A stretch of DNA of 64,000 nucleotides, from positions 186,001 through 250,000 of the forward strand of contig DF236976.1 of the NCBI GenBank assembly GCA_000708835.1, given 5' to 3'. Within the stretch, counting starts at the first letter, position 1; the number at the start of each line of letters is the position of its first letter. Of this stretch, positions 1 to 11,300 are shown piece after piece. This DNA is from Klebsormidium nitens. Its lineage: Eukaryota; Streptophyta; Klebsormidiophyceae; Klebsormidiales; Klebsormidiaceae. The notes under the pieces were generated by a model. That model had not been told where the DNA came from and ran no database searches. It was given only the letters and a program-made list of their open reading frames with translations. The position numbers and the translations under genes are program-made.

Positions 1-513
1 TTCAGCGAGGGACATAAATTCTGTGCGCGAACAAGTAGTGGAGTTGTTTGTTCTTCTAGTAAGGAAGACAGTTTACATGAGAGGAAGAGCCAGCGTCCTT
101 CTCAGCAGAGTTGCAATGGCAGGAATGCTTGGTGCCTTCACAGGAGGCTTGGCTACCCTCAACTTTTAGTCGTCATGCACAGTGAAAAGCCCCTGCCGAA
201 ACTGAGAACGAACCAATGGACGTAATCGACCTTCAGGATTGGAGCGAATAAATCGACATATATGTGAATTTTAGGTCAGACCCGCCTGCTCTTGCTTCAT
301 TCAGGACCTTCAGGCGACTCGTGAAACAGATAGGAACCCTCAGCATAACCTCCAATAATTGATCAATCTCCCGGCTCATTGGTGCGAAGGAAACATTCTA
401 CTTATAGCCTGTCCCCAACACTGCGAACTCCCAAACCTTCAGACCCCAAAGCTAAAAAAGCTGGAAAAGCATAACCTCAAAAGCTGATTCTTCGCTCGAG
501 GAGGCAGTAGTAC
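1..513. other. No recognisable exon; probable intron or 3' flank of the SANT gene
   Basis: I could not find a coding exon on either strand here. The only open frame that matters is the read-through tail of the SANT gene ending at 439. The stretch is AT-richer than the exons to its right, as introns in this window are. Confidence 0.4.
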
Positions 514-3373
514 CTCGGGCCCGGTTTCCACGTCGTCCCCATGCGCTCTCCGTTTCAGCAGGTCCTGCATCCGCTTCTGCGTGAGCGTCGCGTCGGAGCC
601 CTCGATGTGCGCCAGGCACTGCTCCAACAGCTGGTATGCTGCGTCGGTCACATCGCCCAGCAGCTGGCGCGACTTCTTGTGGCACTGCCGCATGTGGCTG
701 GGTGAGGGAACGAGGAGAGAAGACTTAGAAGCTTTGTGAGATTCAGTCCACTTATGCTAGGCTGCTCCTGCGACTTCTTGTGGCGCTGCCGCATGTGGCT
801 GGGGAGAAGAAGCAGAAACAGGGATGAGTCATCATCAAGTATTATTGCTGAAGGGGCCTAAGGCAATTATCGATATGGAAAGCTAGCTCCAGCAAAGAAA
901 TGCAACCCTCCTCACAGAGCGAAAGGCAAAGTACATCTCAGAGCCTCTTGACACAAGCAGCCAGAGCAGGCTTCTAGCTAGTCGGGGGGAAACTGAAAGC
1001 AAGCCTCTTGAAACAAGCAGCCACAGCAGCCTCCTAGCTAGTTGGCGAAGTAACGAGCCGCACCTCTGCACCTTTTCTAAGCGTCCTAGACCAAAGAGGA
1101 AGAGGGACCGCTTGAACGCCTCCCGTTCCGGATCCGTCCACGGGGCTTGGCTTCGTGGGGCATCGATCGGCCCAGTCTCGACCGAGGCCGCCAGCTCGTT
1201 CTGGATCATGCGCCGCATCTTGGCGAGGTCCTGACGTCAGCAAAGGCTGGGTTAAGTGAGGCACTAGTAGGCCGGAATCCCAATCTCAGATCCTTTCTCC
1301 GAGTGAGTGACCGGTGATCCACGCAACTCTATGGAACGCCCGAAGATGATTTGGTGACAGCTGGATTATTTAAGTTCGTAAGGAAGAGGCGACCTTTGAC
1401 AGTTTGCACAGCTGCCGTTGCGTCTTCAAGGCAGGCAGAATTGCTCACAATTACCAGATTACGTAAGCTGATCGTCTTCGACTGAGATAAGTTCTCTCGC
1501 ACACAACAAGTATCAAACACTCTATTGCCCTTGGATGCCCTCCCGACTCAAAGCCGTCAACAGAGCATGTCGGATGGCAGGCAACAAGATTCTGGCTGGC
1601 CACAAGCTACCGACCACTTTGAATTTGAAGCAGACGGGCCAATGGAAAGGCCATTGGTGAGAAGAATTGCTTCACGAGCAATTGTGTCGCAGCCCCAAGT
1701 ATGCTCACCTCCTCTTCAGGCGTTAAGAAAAGCACGGTCTGTCCTTCTTGCCCCTCGTCCCCTGGCTTCACGTACTTGCCGTGCGTTTTGGCCACCCCCT
1801 TATCTTTCCTCGTCTTCCGTCGCCGCACCAGCACTCCCTCCGCATTTTCCGTCACATCCTCTTCCCCCTCAGACGATTGCCTCCGCCTTTTCTCCTTGAG
1901 CTTCTTCCGTCGTATGACGATGTTTCCGGACTGCCCCCTCATGAACAGATTGCCGTCCTCGGACTTCTGCCACAGGCGCTTGGGACCTGAGGAAAGCTTG
2001 GGCGCGTGGAGCTTTTTAAAGAGGGCCACGAAAGGGGGGGGTTCTGAGGAAGGGGGGGCAGAACCGGGGGCTTCGCGGGCCTCGTCGAAGAGGAACTCGG
2101 TGAGGGGGACGACATACCCGGGGGCTGGAGCTTCAAAGTCCTGTTGACAACTTCAACACAGTCAGTCGTGTTATGGAAGCGAGCCTGAACAAAGCCTTCT
2201 GGTGTCATCAGATCATGAAAGTGACGTTAAAAAAGCTCTGCCTGCGACACCCAGACCAGACGTGTATCCTGCAATTTGTGTGGATACTGCTGGGTTACCA
2301 TGTTATCCAACAGAACCAAACAAAGGGATATTGCTTGTAAAATCACTTAGCTAAGCAACCTGAACAAAAGATGCGGATGCTTAGGTGAGTTTACCCCTGC
2401 CTCTATGGAGAAGCAAAGAAGAAAGAAGGAAGAGAGAAAGAAAGAACCGAAGTGGACACTGAAAAGTAGCTTACCTGTCGCCACTGTTTCTGCAGTGCCA
2501 ACAACTCCCCACAGAAAGCCAGGCACTCGTCTCCGTACAGGTCCCCCATCTCACGGAAGCCCCGCCTTCGCGCCGCCGCTTGCCCCTCCGGGGTTCTCTC
2601 ATCCAGGTCATCCTCCGATCCCTCACTCTCCAGGTCAGATGGAATTGTTGAGACCTCGAGGTTTGATCCTAGCGGGGGGCCAGGCTGAAAGGGCTTTCTA
2701 GGCTTCCGCTGGGGGGGCACTTTCTCCCCTGCGCTGTCGGTCTCAGTTTCTGAGCCGCCAGATCTCGCCCCTTCCAAGATTCCTGCAAACCACCGGTATT
2801 TTGATGGGTATAGACAATTGGTAGGCACTAGAAACATCCAGACTTTAAAGAGTTGACGCGGCAGAGTGAAAGCTTCCCATCCATTTCATGACAGAATAAG
2901 GAAGAGCGGACCAGTTTAAAGCATGTAAGACACACCTCAATGCAGCCAGATATGTCGTTCTTGGCCATTTGATGGTTGTCCAACTGAGATGGCAATCTCC
3001 GCTCACCACCACTGAACAAGATTTCCACAAACAGTCAGCCACCCAACCAATGCAGACTCTCTCACTATTCCAGATTGTTTGTCCATCTGACCACCGCACC
3101 TTCCTCAACAATTTCAGCCTCTGGCACCACATTTTTGCTCAATTGGGCCTCATTTTCCGCACCTTCCTCTCCTGTGCCCTCCAAACCTGCCTGCTCCATT
3201 TTAACTCGCGCAGTTGCCTCCCCATCGCCGTTCTGTGGCCGCTTCACCTTGCGCTTCTTTGTTCTAACGGGCTCATCCCCATCGCTTGGCTTTTTCTTCA
3301 CTCCGATGCCTTTCACCCCCTTGCGCCAGCCCTTGCCCTGGCCAGCAAACGCAGATTTCTTGGCGCCCGTCAT
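514..3373 (-). CDS. SANT/Myb-like nuclear protein, 3' end not found (5 exons)
   Basis: Exons on the minus strand: 3100-3373, 2475-2782, 1709-2140, 1064-1230, 514-697. Phases agree at all four junctions and give 455 codons before the last visible donor. The start is ATG at 3373. The N-terminal exon is rich in Lys/Arg (motif KKRKVKR, a likely nuclear signal). Exon 2 is acidic and Ser/Pro-rich, and exon 3 has a further basic run (RRKKLKEKRRR). Exons 4-5 encode a tryptophan-initiated helical segment starting PWTDPEREAFKRSLFLFG near residue 368, followed by a helical region with Cys and Lys, which resembles SANT/Myb-like domains of chromatin proteins. A nuclear, chromatin-linked role is inference; no helicase or other catalytic domain is visible. 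The last donor is at 508-513. If it is not used, the frame ends at 439; otherwise the gene continues past the left edge. It is head to head with the next gene. Confidence 0.6.
669..803 (-). repeat. Duplicated 3' splice-site region of SANT gene exon 5
   Basis: Bases 669-702 (the acceptor and first codons of exon 5) recur almost exactly at 770-803, with one substitution and a period of 101. On the minus strand the extra copy lies upstream and carries the same CCCAG acceptor and the HMRQ(C/R)HKKS coding start. It is therefore a potential decoy or alternative acceptor inside the intron. The upstream copy is not followed by a good donor. Confidence 0.75.
942..1043. repeat. 60-base-period tandem repeat in SANT gene intron 4
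   Basis: About 42 bases at 942-983 recur at 1002-1043, each beginning AGCCTCTTG and ending CTAGCTAGT, with few mismatches. The second copy runs close to the exon 4 donor at 1058-1063. Function is unknown; it looks like a local tandem duplication. Confidence 0.75.
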
Positions 3374-3719
3374 TGCATTCCGTGAGGCACCCAACTCAGA
3401 TTCAAAACATGTGGCTTAAATGCTTCAAAGGTCCCTCCGGCTCGTCCTGTTGAAATCATCAAAGGTTGAACCGCCAACCACAACAGACTTCACCTCAGAA
3501 GAGGTCCTCAACACGGAAGATGTTCATGACATTCTGCCATAGCCTCGATGAAAATCCGAGCCTGAAAGTTGGAAATTGGAAGGTCAACAATGGGCGACTC
3601 AAGACTTGCACCCTGTCAGTGTGATAAAATCTGGTCCCAGAGTCATACCGTCATACGTCCATACATGTTGACCCCCAAACTGATTTGATCCATTATTCAG
3701 CTAATAATGTAGGCTTTCG
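3374..3719. promoter_or_regulatory. 346-base divergent intergenic region, probable bidirectional promoter
   Basis: It lies between the start codon of the minus-strand SANT gene and the start codon of the plus-strand PGBD gene. No other coding signal is seen. I see no convincing TATA box. The claim rests on gene orientation only. Confidence 0.4.
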
Positions 3720-6700
3720 ATGTATTCCGGGGGCGCTGTTCCGCTCGCGATGTTCGATCTTGCCTTTTCAGTGCCATGCTTTCCGTTCCGCTCCAATCCA
3801 GCGCTCACCCGGATCTCCGCAAAGCCTCGCAGAACCGACCGGAAGATACTCAGTTGCAGCCCCGCAGGGAAGTCCATTGGTATTTTATATGACTGTTCAG
3901 GTTTCCGGGTTATAGGACCCTAGGCAATTATAAGCGCAGAGGAATTTGGATGACGGAATTACGACTCAACTTCTTTGTCCACCTTTGCTTCACGCTTTAC
4001 CAGCATTCACTACATTGCAGACGAAGTGCGCTGCAGATCAGGCGTTTTGTCAAAAGAAGAAGCTGTTTTAGAAGAAGTGGACACTCAGGTACATACTCTT
4101 TGGCGGCTTCTGTTTTGCTAGTGAACAAGACAGCTTACCCCGTTCTCTTCTTCACCTAAGGTGGAGCTCAAATTGACAAAGTTGTCAAAGTGGTGGTGCT
4201 CACTGCTACAGCCTCAGGTAATCATCAGATTGCAGATTATCAAGCAGCTCCAGGCATCAGCAATTGTGTCGTAGTTGAAAAGGAAGCACCAGGCTCCGTG
4301 GATCAGCCATTGGACACAATGGAGAGGGCAGTTCAGGCGGTCGAAGATTCCGACTCCCTGTCGGGGAAATACTGTTACTTTCCTAGAGATCTGGGACTGA
4401 ATACTTACGGTGGAGATGTATCGTGTCTGCAACAGTTTCTAAGTCATGAGGTAGGTGAATTGCATTGTTTTGCTGACTTAAAGGGGGCGTCTACCCTACG
4501 TCATAACCGGTCACCTTTTAGCAGGGGCACTGCTCGGGGGAAACACCGCTGATACCAAGTTCTTGGCGACAACCTACCATAAATTCTCACTTTGATGTCG
4601 CTTATGTGACGTCAGGGGGGACCGGTCCCCCAACGCCCTCTTTAAAGCACAAATCTATCAAGTTGGTGGAAGTTTCAAACTAAGGCACTCTGATTTACCA
4701 CAACCGTGCCGTTTTGTGATGCATTTCTTGAAGGCGTCTGGCAATCTGGTTATAGCTAAGGTCAATTTCTGTGATGATCGGGTTGATGGAACAATCGTAC
4801 GATGCAAGGAATGCACACTCACTGCCGATGTATAAGCAGTACCTTTATGGGCCACAATTGTATGAGGGGGGCCAACCTGATCGATTTGGGCGCAATTGCA
4901 CCAGGGGAAGTGCTGATTGAGACTACCATTTTCTTGTTGGCTGCAGGGATACTTTTCGGAAGAACCGACAGGCTTTTATGGCACCCAAACAAAAGATGCA
5001 GTTGCAAAGTGGCAGGTAAGCGTCTGCCTCATTAGTACCTTCAGAAGTCTTGCTTGACCTCAGATAGGAGGCGACGAGCGAGACGCTGGCGCCACGCTGG
5101 GGGACCCTTGAGCCCCGCACAAATTTGTGATGTGGAAAACCTTTGCAAAGGGGCACAATGCCAATTCTTCATCCATACTTCTCCTGCAACAAGAATCTTG
5201 TACGTTATGTTATGAAAGACTCTGGGGCAGAACCAATGTTGGGGCCATATGGGGCCTACTTTGCGGCTTCACTCATGCTCTGTAGTTTGCTTTCATGACA
5301 AGACCCTCAAGGGAATTGCAGGTTATGAAATCTCTCGAGAGTGGTTACTAGGTGTATTCAGTCATTGCCTTGGCTGGGTTGGAAATGGCTACCTGATGAA
5401 AAGATTGTTATCTTTGAAAGTGCCGAAATGAGCAGGCACCTCGTCGTATTGCTTCAATATGTCGGCGTTTTGTGTCTCCTTATCTTTGGTATTGGCTGCA
5501 CATGAGATGAAGGGTATATACTTCTCTCTTGTGTTTCAAGAGCTGGTTTTCTTGGAAAGAATTTTAGAACTGGGAGAGAATGAAAGTGGCTCCACTCTCT
5601 GCTCTGTTGCAGAAAGCTTCCGGTATAGAGCCAGCTGAAGGTTACATGGGGTACCCGACCCGGCTAGCATACGCCAAGCGATGTAAACTGCCAACTGCGG
5701 AGCAAATGCGTGCGGTCGAGGCCTCTTTGGATAACGATGTAAGCATTGTTTTCTGTCAAAGCGACAGCCGACGGACTGTTACAAACAAGAAAATCGGCCC
5801 AACAGCATGCGTTCAAGTCCCAATGGATGGCAAGCGAGTCTGTTCTCTTGGCCTAAGTTTGCACTGATGCTTCCTCGAAAAACTTCTTGCTGAAACGGAG
5901 TAGATTCAGCTTCTTCTACTGTTGGTCAGTCTGGCTCCCTTGCTGCCTTCCTTGAATCTCCTACATTTGAGCTCACAATCTCCATCGATACGGTTTTCAT
6001 CAGCTCAAAAGGATGTGGGCAACCTCCCAACGTTGGTCGTTGCTGTCTTGCAGAATGTGAGTGAGAAGTTGTGTATAGACGTGTACTCGGCCCCTGACGA
6101 GTCAGGAACGGAACTCTGCGAAACCCGCTGTGTGAGGTGAGCACTGACGCCACCTCTCTTTGCCTGCAGTTCTCACAACGGCCTTGCATAGAAGTCTGTT
6201 CACGAGCGGACACAGAAGGTGTCGAAAGCTGCGAAAAACGTTTCGTCAGGTATGCAGTCATTCGGAAACGCTTTTAGGCGGTCAGAGTAGAGTCGCCGTT
6301 GAAGGACGACAGATCACATTAGAAAGATTGAATTTGAGTGCTTTGTATTTACTCATACCTGATTGCCACGCGTCCGTGGTTTCTAAGATTTCTATCCAAC
6401 TGGAGTGGCTCGCGTTTGAAGCTACGCATATATTCTTCTTCTGTCCCCTGGGCTTCAATCGAGCAGTGTTGGACATTCTTCAGCGGAAAAAAACCGCTGG
6501 AAAAATGAAAAAGGAGCAAATTTCTAGCAGTTCGTAGCAGCAAAGAAACCTGAAACCTACACTTGCCGCCCAACCTTTGTTACTCTGTTGCAGGACGAAC
6601 GAACAAAAGGTGCACGCCTGCAGAGAAGCTTGTCAAGTCGCATACAGTAAAGCATGCAACAAGGTGAGAGACACAAAACAAGCTAGGACGGCTTTATTCC

Positions 6701-6953
6701 GGTGCTTCAGTCCTTCACTTTCGAGGGCCACGTTGCTTCTCAACTCACTTAGACTGGTTGAAGGTAGATTGATTGTCGTAGTGCCATATCTATTGTCTCT
6801 GCGGCTTGCTTTCTGGTCGATGGACCGTCTGCCCTTGGTATGATATCCAGCTTTTTGTAGGCAGTTGTGATCGTTCAATTTCAACAGTCCATGCCTCCTC
6901 TCTTTGGATTGTCAGTCCGGAAGTTATATCCGATAAGAGCTCACATCGGGTAG
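3720..6953 (+). CDS. Plastid-targeted peptidoglycan-binding-domain protein with Cys-rich tail
   Basis: Proposed exons: 3720-3879, 4021-4088, 4161-4217, 4337-4450, 4947-5015, 5613-5738, 5930-5992 (weak donor), then either 6054-6136 or 6170-6249, then 6594-6663 and 6861-6953 (weakest). This gives about 300 residues. The first exon is rich in Ser/Arg/Pro and poor in acids, like a chloroplast transit peptide; ATGs at 3720 and 3750 are both possible. Exons 4-6 together encode one peptidoglycan_binding_1 unit: LGLNTYGGDVSCLQQFL, then GYFSEEPTGFYGTQTKDAV, then a domain end rich in Gly and Tyr. The tail carries Cys in C-x3-C patterns. Binding of plastid peptidoglycan, which streptophyte algae and mosses are known to keep, is inference. 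Between exons 3 and 4 another frame is also open, so that junction is uncertain. I do not recognise an exact named orthologue. Confidence 0.6.
6054..6136 (+). other. PGBD gene exon 8, first of two homologous Cys-rich exons
   Basis: The exon is 83 bases, entering in phase 0 and leaving in phase 2 at the strong donor AG|GTGAGC (6137). It encodes CIDVYSAPDESGTELCETRC, which aligns with the unit in the following exon. Only 33 bases separate its donor from the next acceptor, too few for a normal intron. Joining it to the next exon through this donor would give an in-frame TAG within a few codons. Confidence 0.6.
6170..6249 (+). other. PGBD gene exon 9, second homologous Cys-rich exon
   Basis: The exon is 80 bases, also phase 0 in and phase 2 out, and encodes CIEVCSRADTEGVESCEKRF. 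The length differs from exon 8 by three bases, so either exon joins exon 10 (6594) in the same frame. Identical spacing of the acidic stretch and the second Cys shows that exons 8 and 9 arose by duplication. Confidence 0.6.
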
Positions 6954-8390
6954 TAAGAGCTACCTGAGAACGGACGTCCTTCCCTTTCCGCAATTGCTTC
7001 TGTGGACACTCTCAGTTGCGAAGGACGACACTGCAATGCGTAGAGGACGCAGCGCATTCGAGTCCGTTCCTACTTTCATTCCAGTGTGCACGTCCGCTTG
7101 AGCGATCGGAAGGAATTCGCGAAGGACGCCGCTGACGTAGTTTAGGTATGTCGCCCCTCCTACAGGCGTTTCCAGCGGGGAAGACCTTCCCGGAAGGTGC
7201 TGACTACAAGGCTTGTCTTCGAAAACTACCATCCGTCTGCAAGAAAACGTGTGCTCATTACGAGTAGCGTTGTCCAACGCCGTACGAAAGACAGACAGTC
7301 AAGTAGCTTGATGGCAGTGGAGTCGAAGCGCAGTGACGTATTGAGCGACAAGTCTAATTCTTTTCGACGCGTGTCCTGCCGGGCCAGTTTAATAGAATCT
7401 CTAGGTACATGAGAAGTCTACAAAGTGACGTTGAGACTATTGGATCATATTTCAAAATGTGTTAAAAGTTCGCTTATATGCATGGCAATCATTGAATCAG
7501 AATCCGCATACGATTTACAAGTCTTATTTCAACCTTGAAAGGGCTCGTGCATGACATAGGGCCATCATATTCCAAGGAGTCCGGGTAAGTTTGCCCGCCA
7601 TCCACGTGACGGTGCGACCAATTGGTTCACATTATCACTAAAGTTCTAAGCCAAGTTGCATCCGAGTGATCCCCCGTGTAACAAACATGCGTTTAAGCAG
7701 CGCTGGCGGCTGCATGGCGGGCCGGCCCACGCGGCACCCATAATTCTAATACGATACAGTATACCTGGCGCCGTGCGTACCCTTTACACGCGGTGCAAGT
7801 GCATCATTGAACATGATTGCATATTGGCCATGTCGGTTCACCATTAAGGCCTTTAATTCTATATCGCAATCGTCCGCCCTCATGGCTATGATCTTCTTCT
7901 CTGCCATGCAGCGTTGAACACAATTAAGCAGGGGCCAATTCTTATCAAGCAGCTGTATGTACATGCGGCCCGCGCCCAGGTTGGAGCTTGTCAGGATAAT
8001 CTGCACTGTACTAGCAGGTTTCGTGAACGTACTACCTAATGCACATGTTCTTCAGAATCAGAGACCATGTGATGTAAGTATCAGTGACCGTTGGATCTCT
8101 AAGCTCGCATCGGCCTCGCAATTGTTAAGTTGCATTCTGCAACTTGCTTAAAGCTATAGCCGGCTTTGCAGATTATGTATATACAGCCTTGCAATGTGCG
8201 CAGCAAAGAGTCCTGTGCGCGTATATTTGATCAATCATTATTGACGAAGCTGACTGACTGACTGACTGACTGACTTAGCCGACGAACCGACTAACTTCGA
8301 GTATAGCCTGTCCGATATCCTTAAACCCCACCACGAGCAGCTAGCAGAAGGCACCACTATTTAAGCTACATATCCCTATTCATGTCTCGA
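6954..8390. other. Intergenic spacer between convergent genes
   Basis: It lies between the proposed end of the PGBD gene (+) and the stop codon of the RNF213-like gene (-). No exon with matching splice sites or recognisable peptide was found. It must hold the 3' untranslated regions of both genes. The only distinct element is a short TGAC repeat. Confidence 0.5.
8251..8274 (+). repeat. (TGAC)6 microsatellite
   Basis: Six uninterrupted copies of TGAC are visible, just 3' of the RNF213-like gene stop. Confidence 0.95.
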
Positions 8391-11300
8391 CTACCCGTAC
8401 AAACGCTCGAATATCCCCAACCATCCAGTCTTGCTTTGAGACTCTTTCGATGTGGAGGGCTGATCCGCCAGTTTTGCTACGGAATTGCTTTCGGACACCA
8501 GTTCCTCGTCCAACGGCATCGTTCGGCCTTGCTTGGCCAACTGCGAGCGGGCACTTAAAAGGTTAGTACTCGGCTCAAGAAATGGTTCAATTGGAAGTTT
8601 TCAAATAACGAAGGTTTTCTTTGACAAGCTCGTAGCGACAAATACAGTGTCCAATCCTTCGAACGTCAGTATTCGAAGACTTGCAGTGCGCATCTCGCTC
8701 GGCTTGACTTACACGAGAGCACAGACAAAAATGAAGGCGGGAGCAACTAAAAGCAAGGAGCTCCCGACGCCTCAAGGCCCTCTGATTCTGTCGGCTGACC
8801 TCTACCTCACTGCTTGTTGTCGCACTCTGTGCTATCGTTGTAACTCCTTGATGCGTTGCAGAATTTTATATGACCCTCGAAGTTTGGATTTGCATCGGTC
8901 CTAACCGGGGCATTGTAACGTTAAAAAGAGGACGCGCATAGCTCACTGCAGGGCGTACAAGCTTCTCGCTTTGAAAAGGTGTCGGATCTGGAAGCCTTGG
9001 AAATCAAACAAGCAGGCATGAACGCGGGAAACCGTCCTTAAATACAGAGAGCATATATAGCAGAGTGGCCCGGAAAGCTGTCCTTGTGACAAAGCGAGAT
9101 CAAAAACAAAATGGCGAGACTCAAGCCGCGAAGTAGTCGAGCACACAAGGCCAGAGGGCCTATGCAAGCAAAGAGATGCACCCATTTGACGAAGATATAA
9201 GTAGAGCGTAGAATCTGGAAGCTGAAAAGCTCACGCTGATGTGTTCCTGCAGCACTTCGTACGCTTGCGCCACGTGTTCCACCAGCAGCCGCTCGGGGAA
9301 CGCGTCCTCCAGGCTCACGTCCGGAACTGTGACCGCCCCGTCCGGCCACGTCATAAAGTCGGCGTCCGCAAGGTACAGGCTCGCTTGGACGTCCGGCCCG
9401 CAGCGCTCGGACGTCAGGAAGCGCACCGCGAAGCGCTTGAGCGCGTGCGCGAAGACGTCGGCCGAGAGCGGGCCCCCGTGCAGGTCCGTCGACGCCAGCA
9501 GCTCCCGGCGGACGTCCGGTGGGAGCGGCGCGCGGTACGCGGCCGCGTCGAGGCCGTCCGAAGACGCCAGGATGACGTCCGCGACGCACTCCTCTAGGGT
9601 CTCGTAGAGGGCCGCCACGTGGCGGAGCTGGAAGCCCCCGAGGAAGGGCTCTTCGAAGTGTCGAATGGCGTAGTCGGGGAGCCACTGCTGCGCGTATTCG
9701 ACGAGGCTTTGGTTCGGATCGCCGCCGGTCTTCTTGAGCATTGAGAGGGCCACGCCGAAGGCCCCGAGAAGGGCCGCGGTGTCGCGCCGCGCGGCCGCGA
9801 GCGCACGGAACGCTCGCGCGCGTTCCGGTGAGAAGGTCTCCTGGGGGATCTTCTGGGCGACGTCGGACAGCAAAGTGGCTGACACGTGGCGGAAGAGCTC
9901 GAGGCGGTAGGGGAACTCACGGATGTTGTCCTGGAGACGGTTTGAGGACCCTCGATCAGGTCAAGGCTTGTGGGTTAGCGTTACGAGCGTTTAACCTTGA
10001 CCTGAATTCTTTCTGCATCAATGCAGTGCGCAGCTCATTCAAAAACAGCGAAAAACGCTAAGTTTTAAGTCGAGACTGACTGTGAGATACTCGGTGTCAT
10101 TTAACGACGAGTTTCCACGAATCAAGACGAAACAGCTTCCTAGCAGTCTACAGGATGCCTGGTTTCAAAACACTGGCTGAGGCCCTCAAGTGATTTGGTA
10201 TTAAGCCAGATTAACATGCCAGCATTTCGATTGATTTGCATTCAACCAGGTCCATTGATCCGGCAAAGTACCATCAAAACGGCATTAGGCGATTGGTGGT
10301 AAGCATTGGATGCATAGGCGATCATGCATCCGATACGGTGCCTCCGAAAGTCCACCTTTTCAAGCACAGTCCACAAAAAGGTAAGGATTTGGAAGAACCT
10401 GTCGCCACACACCGACGGATCTTCATAACACCAGCACAGGAGCCAGCCGGAAGGACCGCAAGAACTCGGCGCTCGTTCGCTGCTTTTTCGCTTGAAAGCC
10501 CCGTTGAATCCAACTCTTCCGAAGCTTCGTCGAAGAGGCCAGCCGAGAGCTGCCCAGCAGAGCTCACCGTTTGGAGGAGCGCCTTTCCGGCGACCAGCGC
10601 TCCCGCGAGCTCTGCCTCGATACCGCCGAAGTCGTACAGCACTTCCTGGCCCCGCCCGAAGTCGGGATGGCAGCAGCTGTGCCGCTCGTACAGCGACTCG
10701 TCTCGCACGTAATTGATCACTTGGTGGGGCTGCGAAAGAATCAAAACCTGATGGTATGAGCGAGTGAATTGGATTCTCGATGATCTCCGCTTTTGCAAAC
10801 GGAAGCTGCCGTGTTTGGCAATCCCACTGGTCAGAAGGTTTTCTGAGTAAGCATAGCTTTTTGGCAGCCGGAAGACTGAGTAGATCCGTCACGCTATGTG
10901 ATCGGCCTCTGCTCCAAGCAATTCTTTAAGGGATTACCATCTGCGGCGACCGGTTCAGCACGCCCACACCATGAAAGACTTTTTTAAGAGGATCCTTGTC
11001 GTTCTATGAGCCACTTCTGAAGGCAATCCTGAAGAGATTCATGCGCCCAAGCAATCTCATCCGTGGCTCCTATCGAATGCGCTTTTTGCACGTTCATCTC
11101 CAAACGGGCTCTCTAAGACGACTCTTAGGAGTCCATCGACCGCTCTCAGGAAAGGGATACTCAACGATTCAAAACAGCAACATCTCCGTTTTCTTCGATG
11201 ACTTCAAGGCCCTACTTACCTGCACGTCTTGCAGCGCCACCTCCGGCAGCTTGCCCGCGCGCTCCGCCCCTGTTCCATACTGCAGGTCCCGAAGCGCCGC

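Noticed and set aside
8485-8560. Plus-strand exon-like peptide with RPCLANCERALKR, at first taken as a further Cys-rich unit of the PGBD gene
   Set aside because: The opposite strand holds the terminal exon of the RNF213-like gene (8391-8540) with a clean acceptor, correct phase and a stop, and the plus-strand reading is its shadow.
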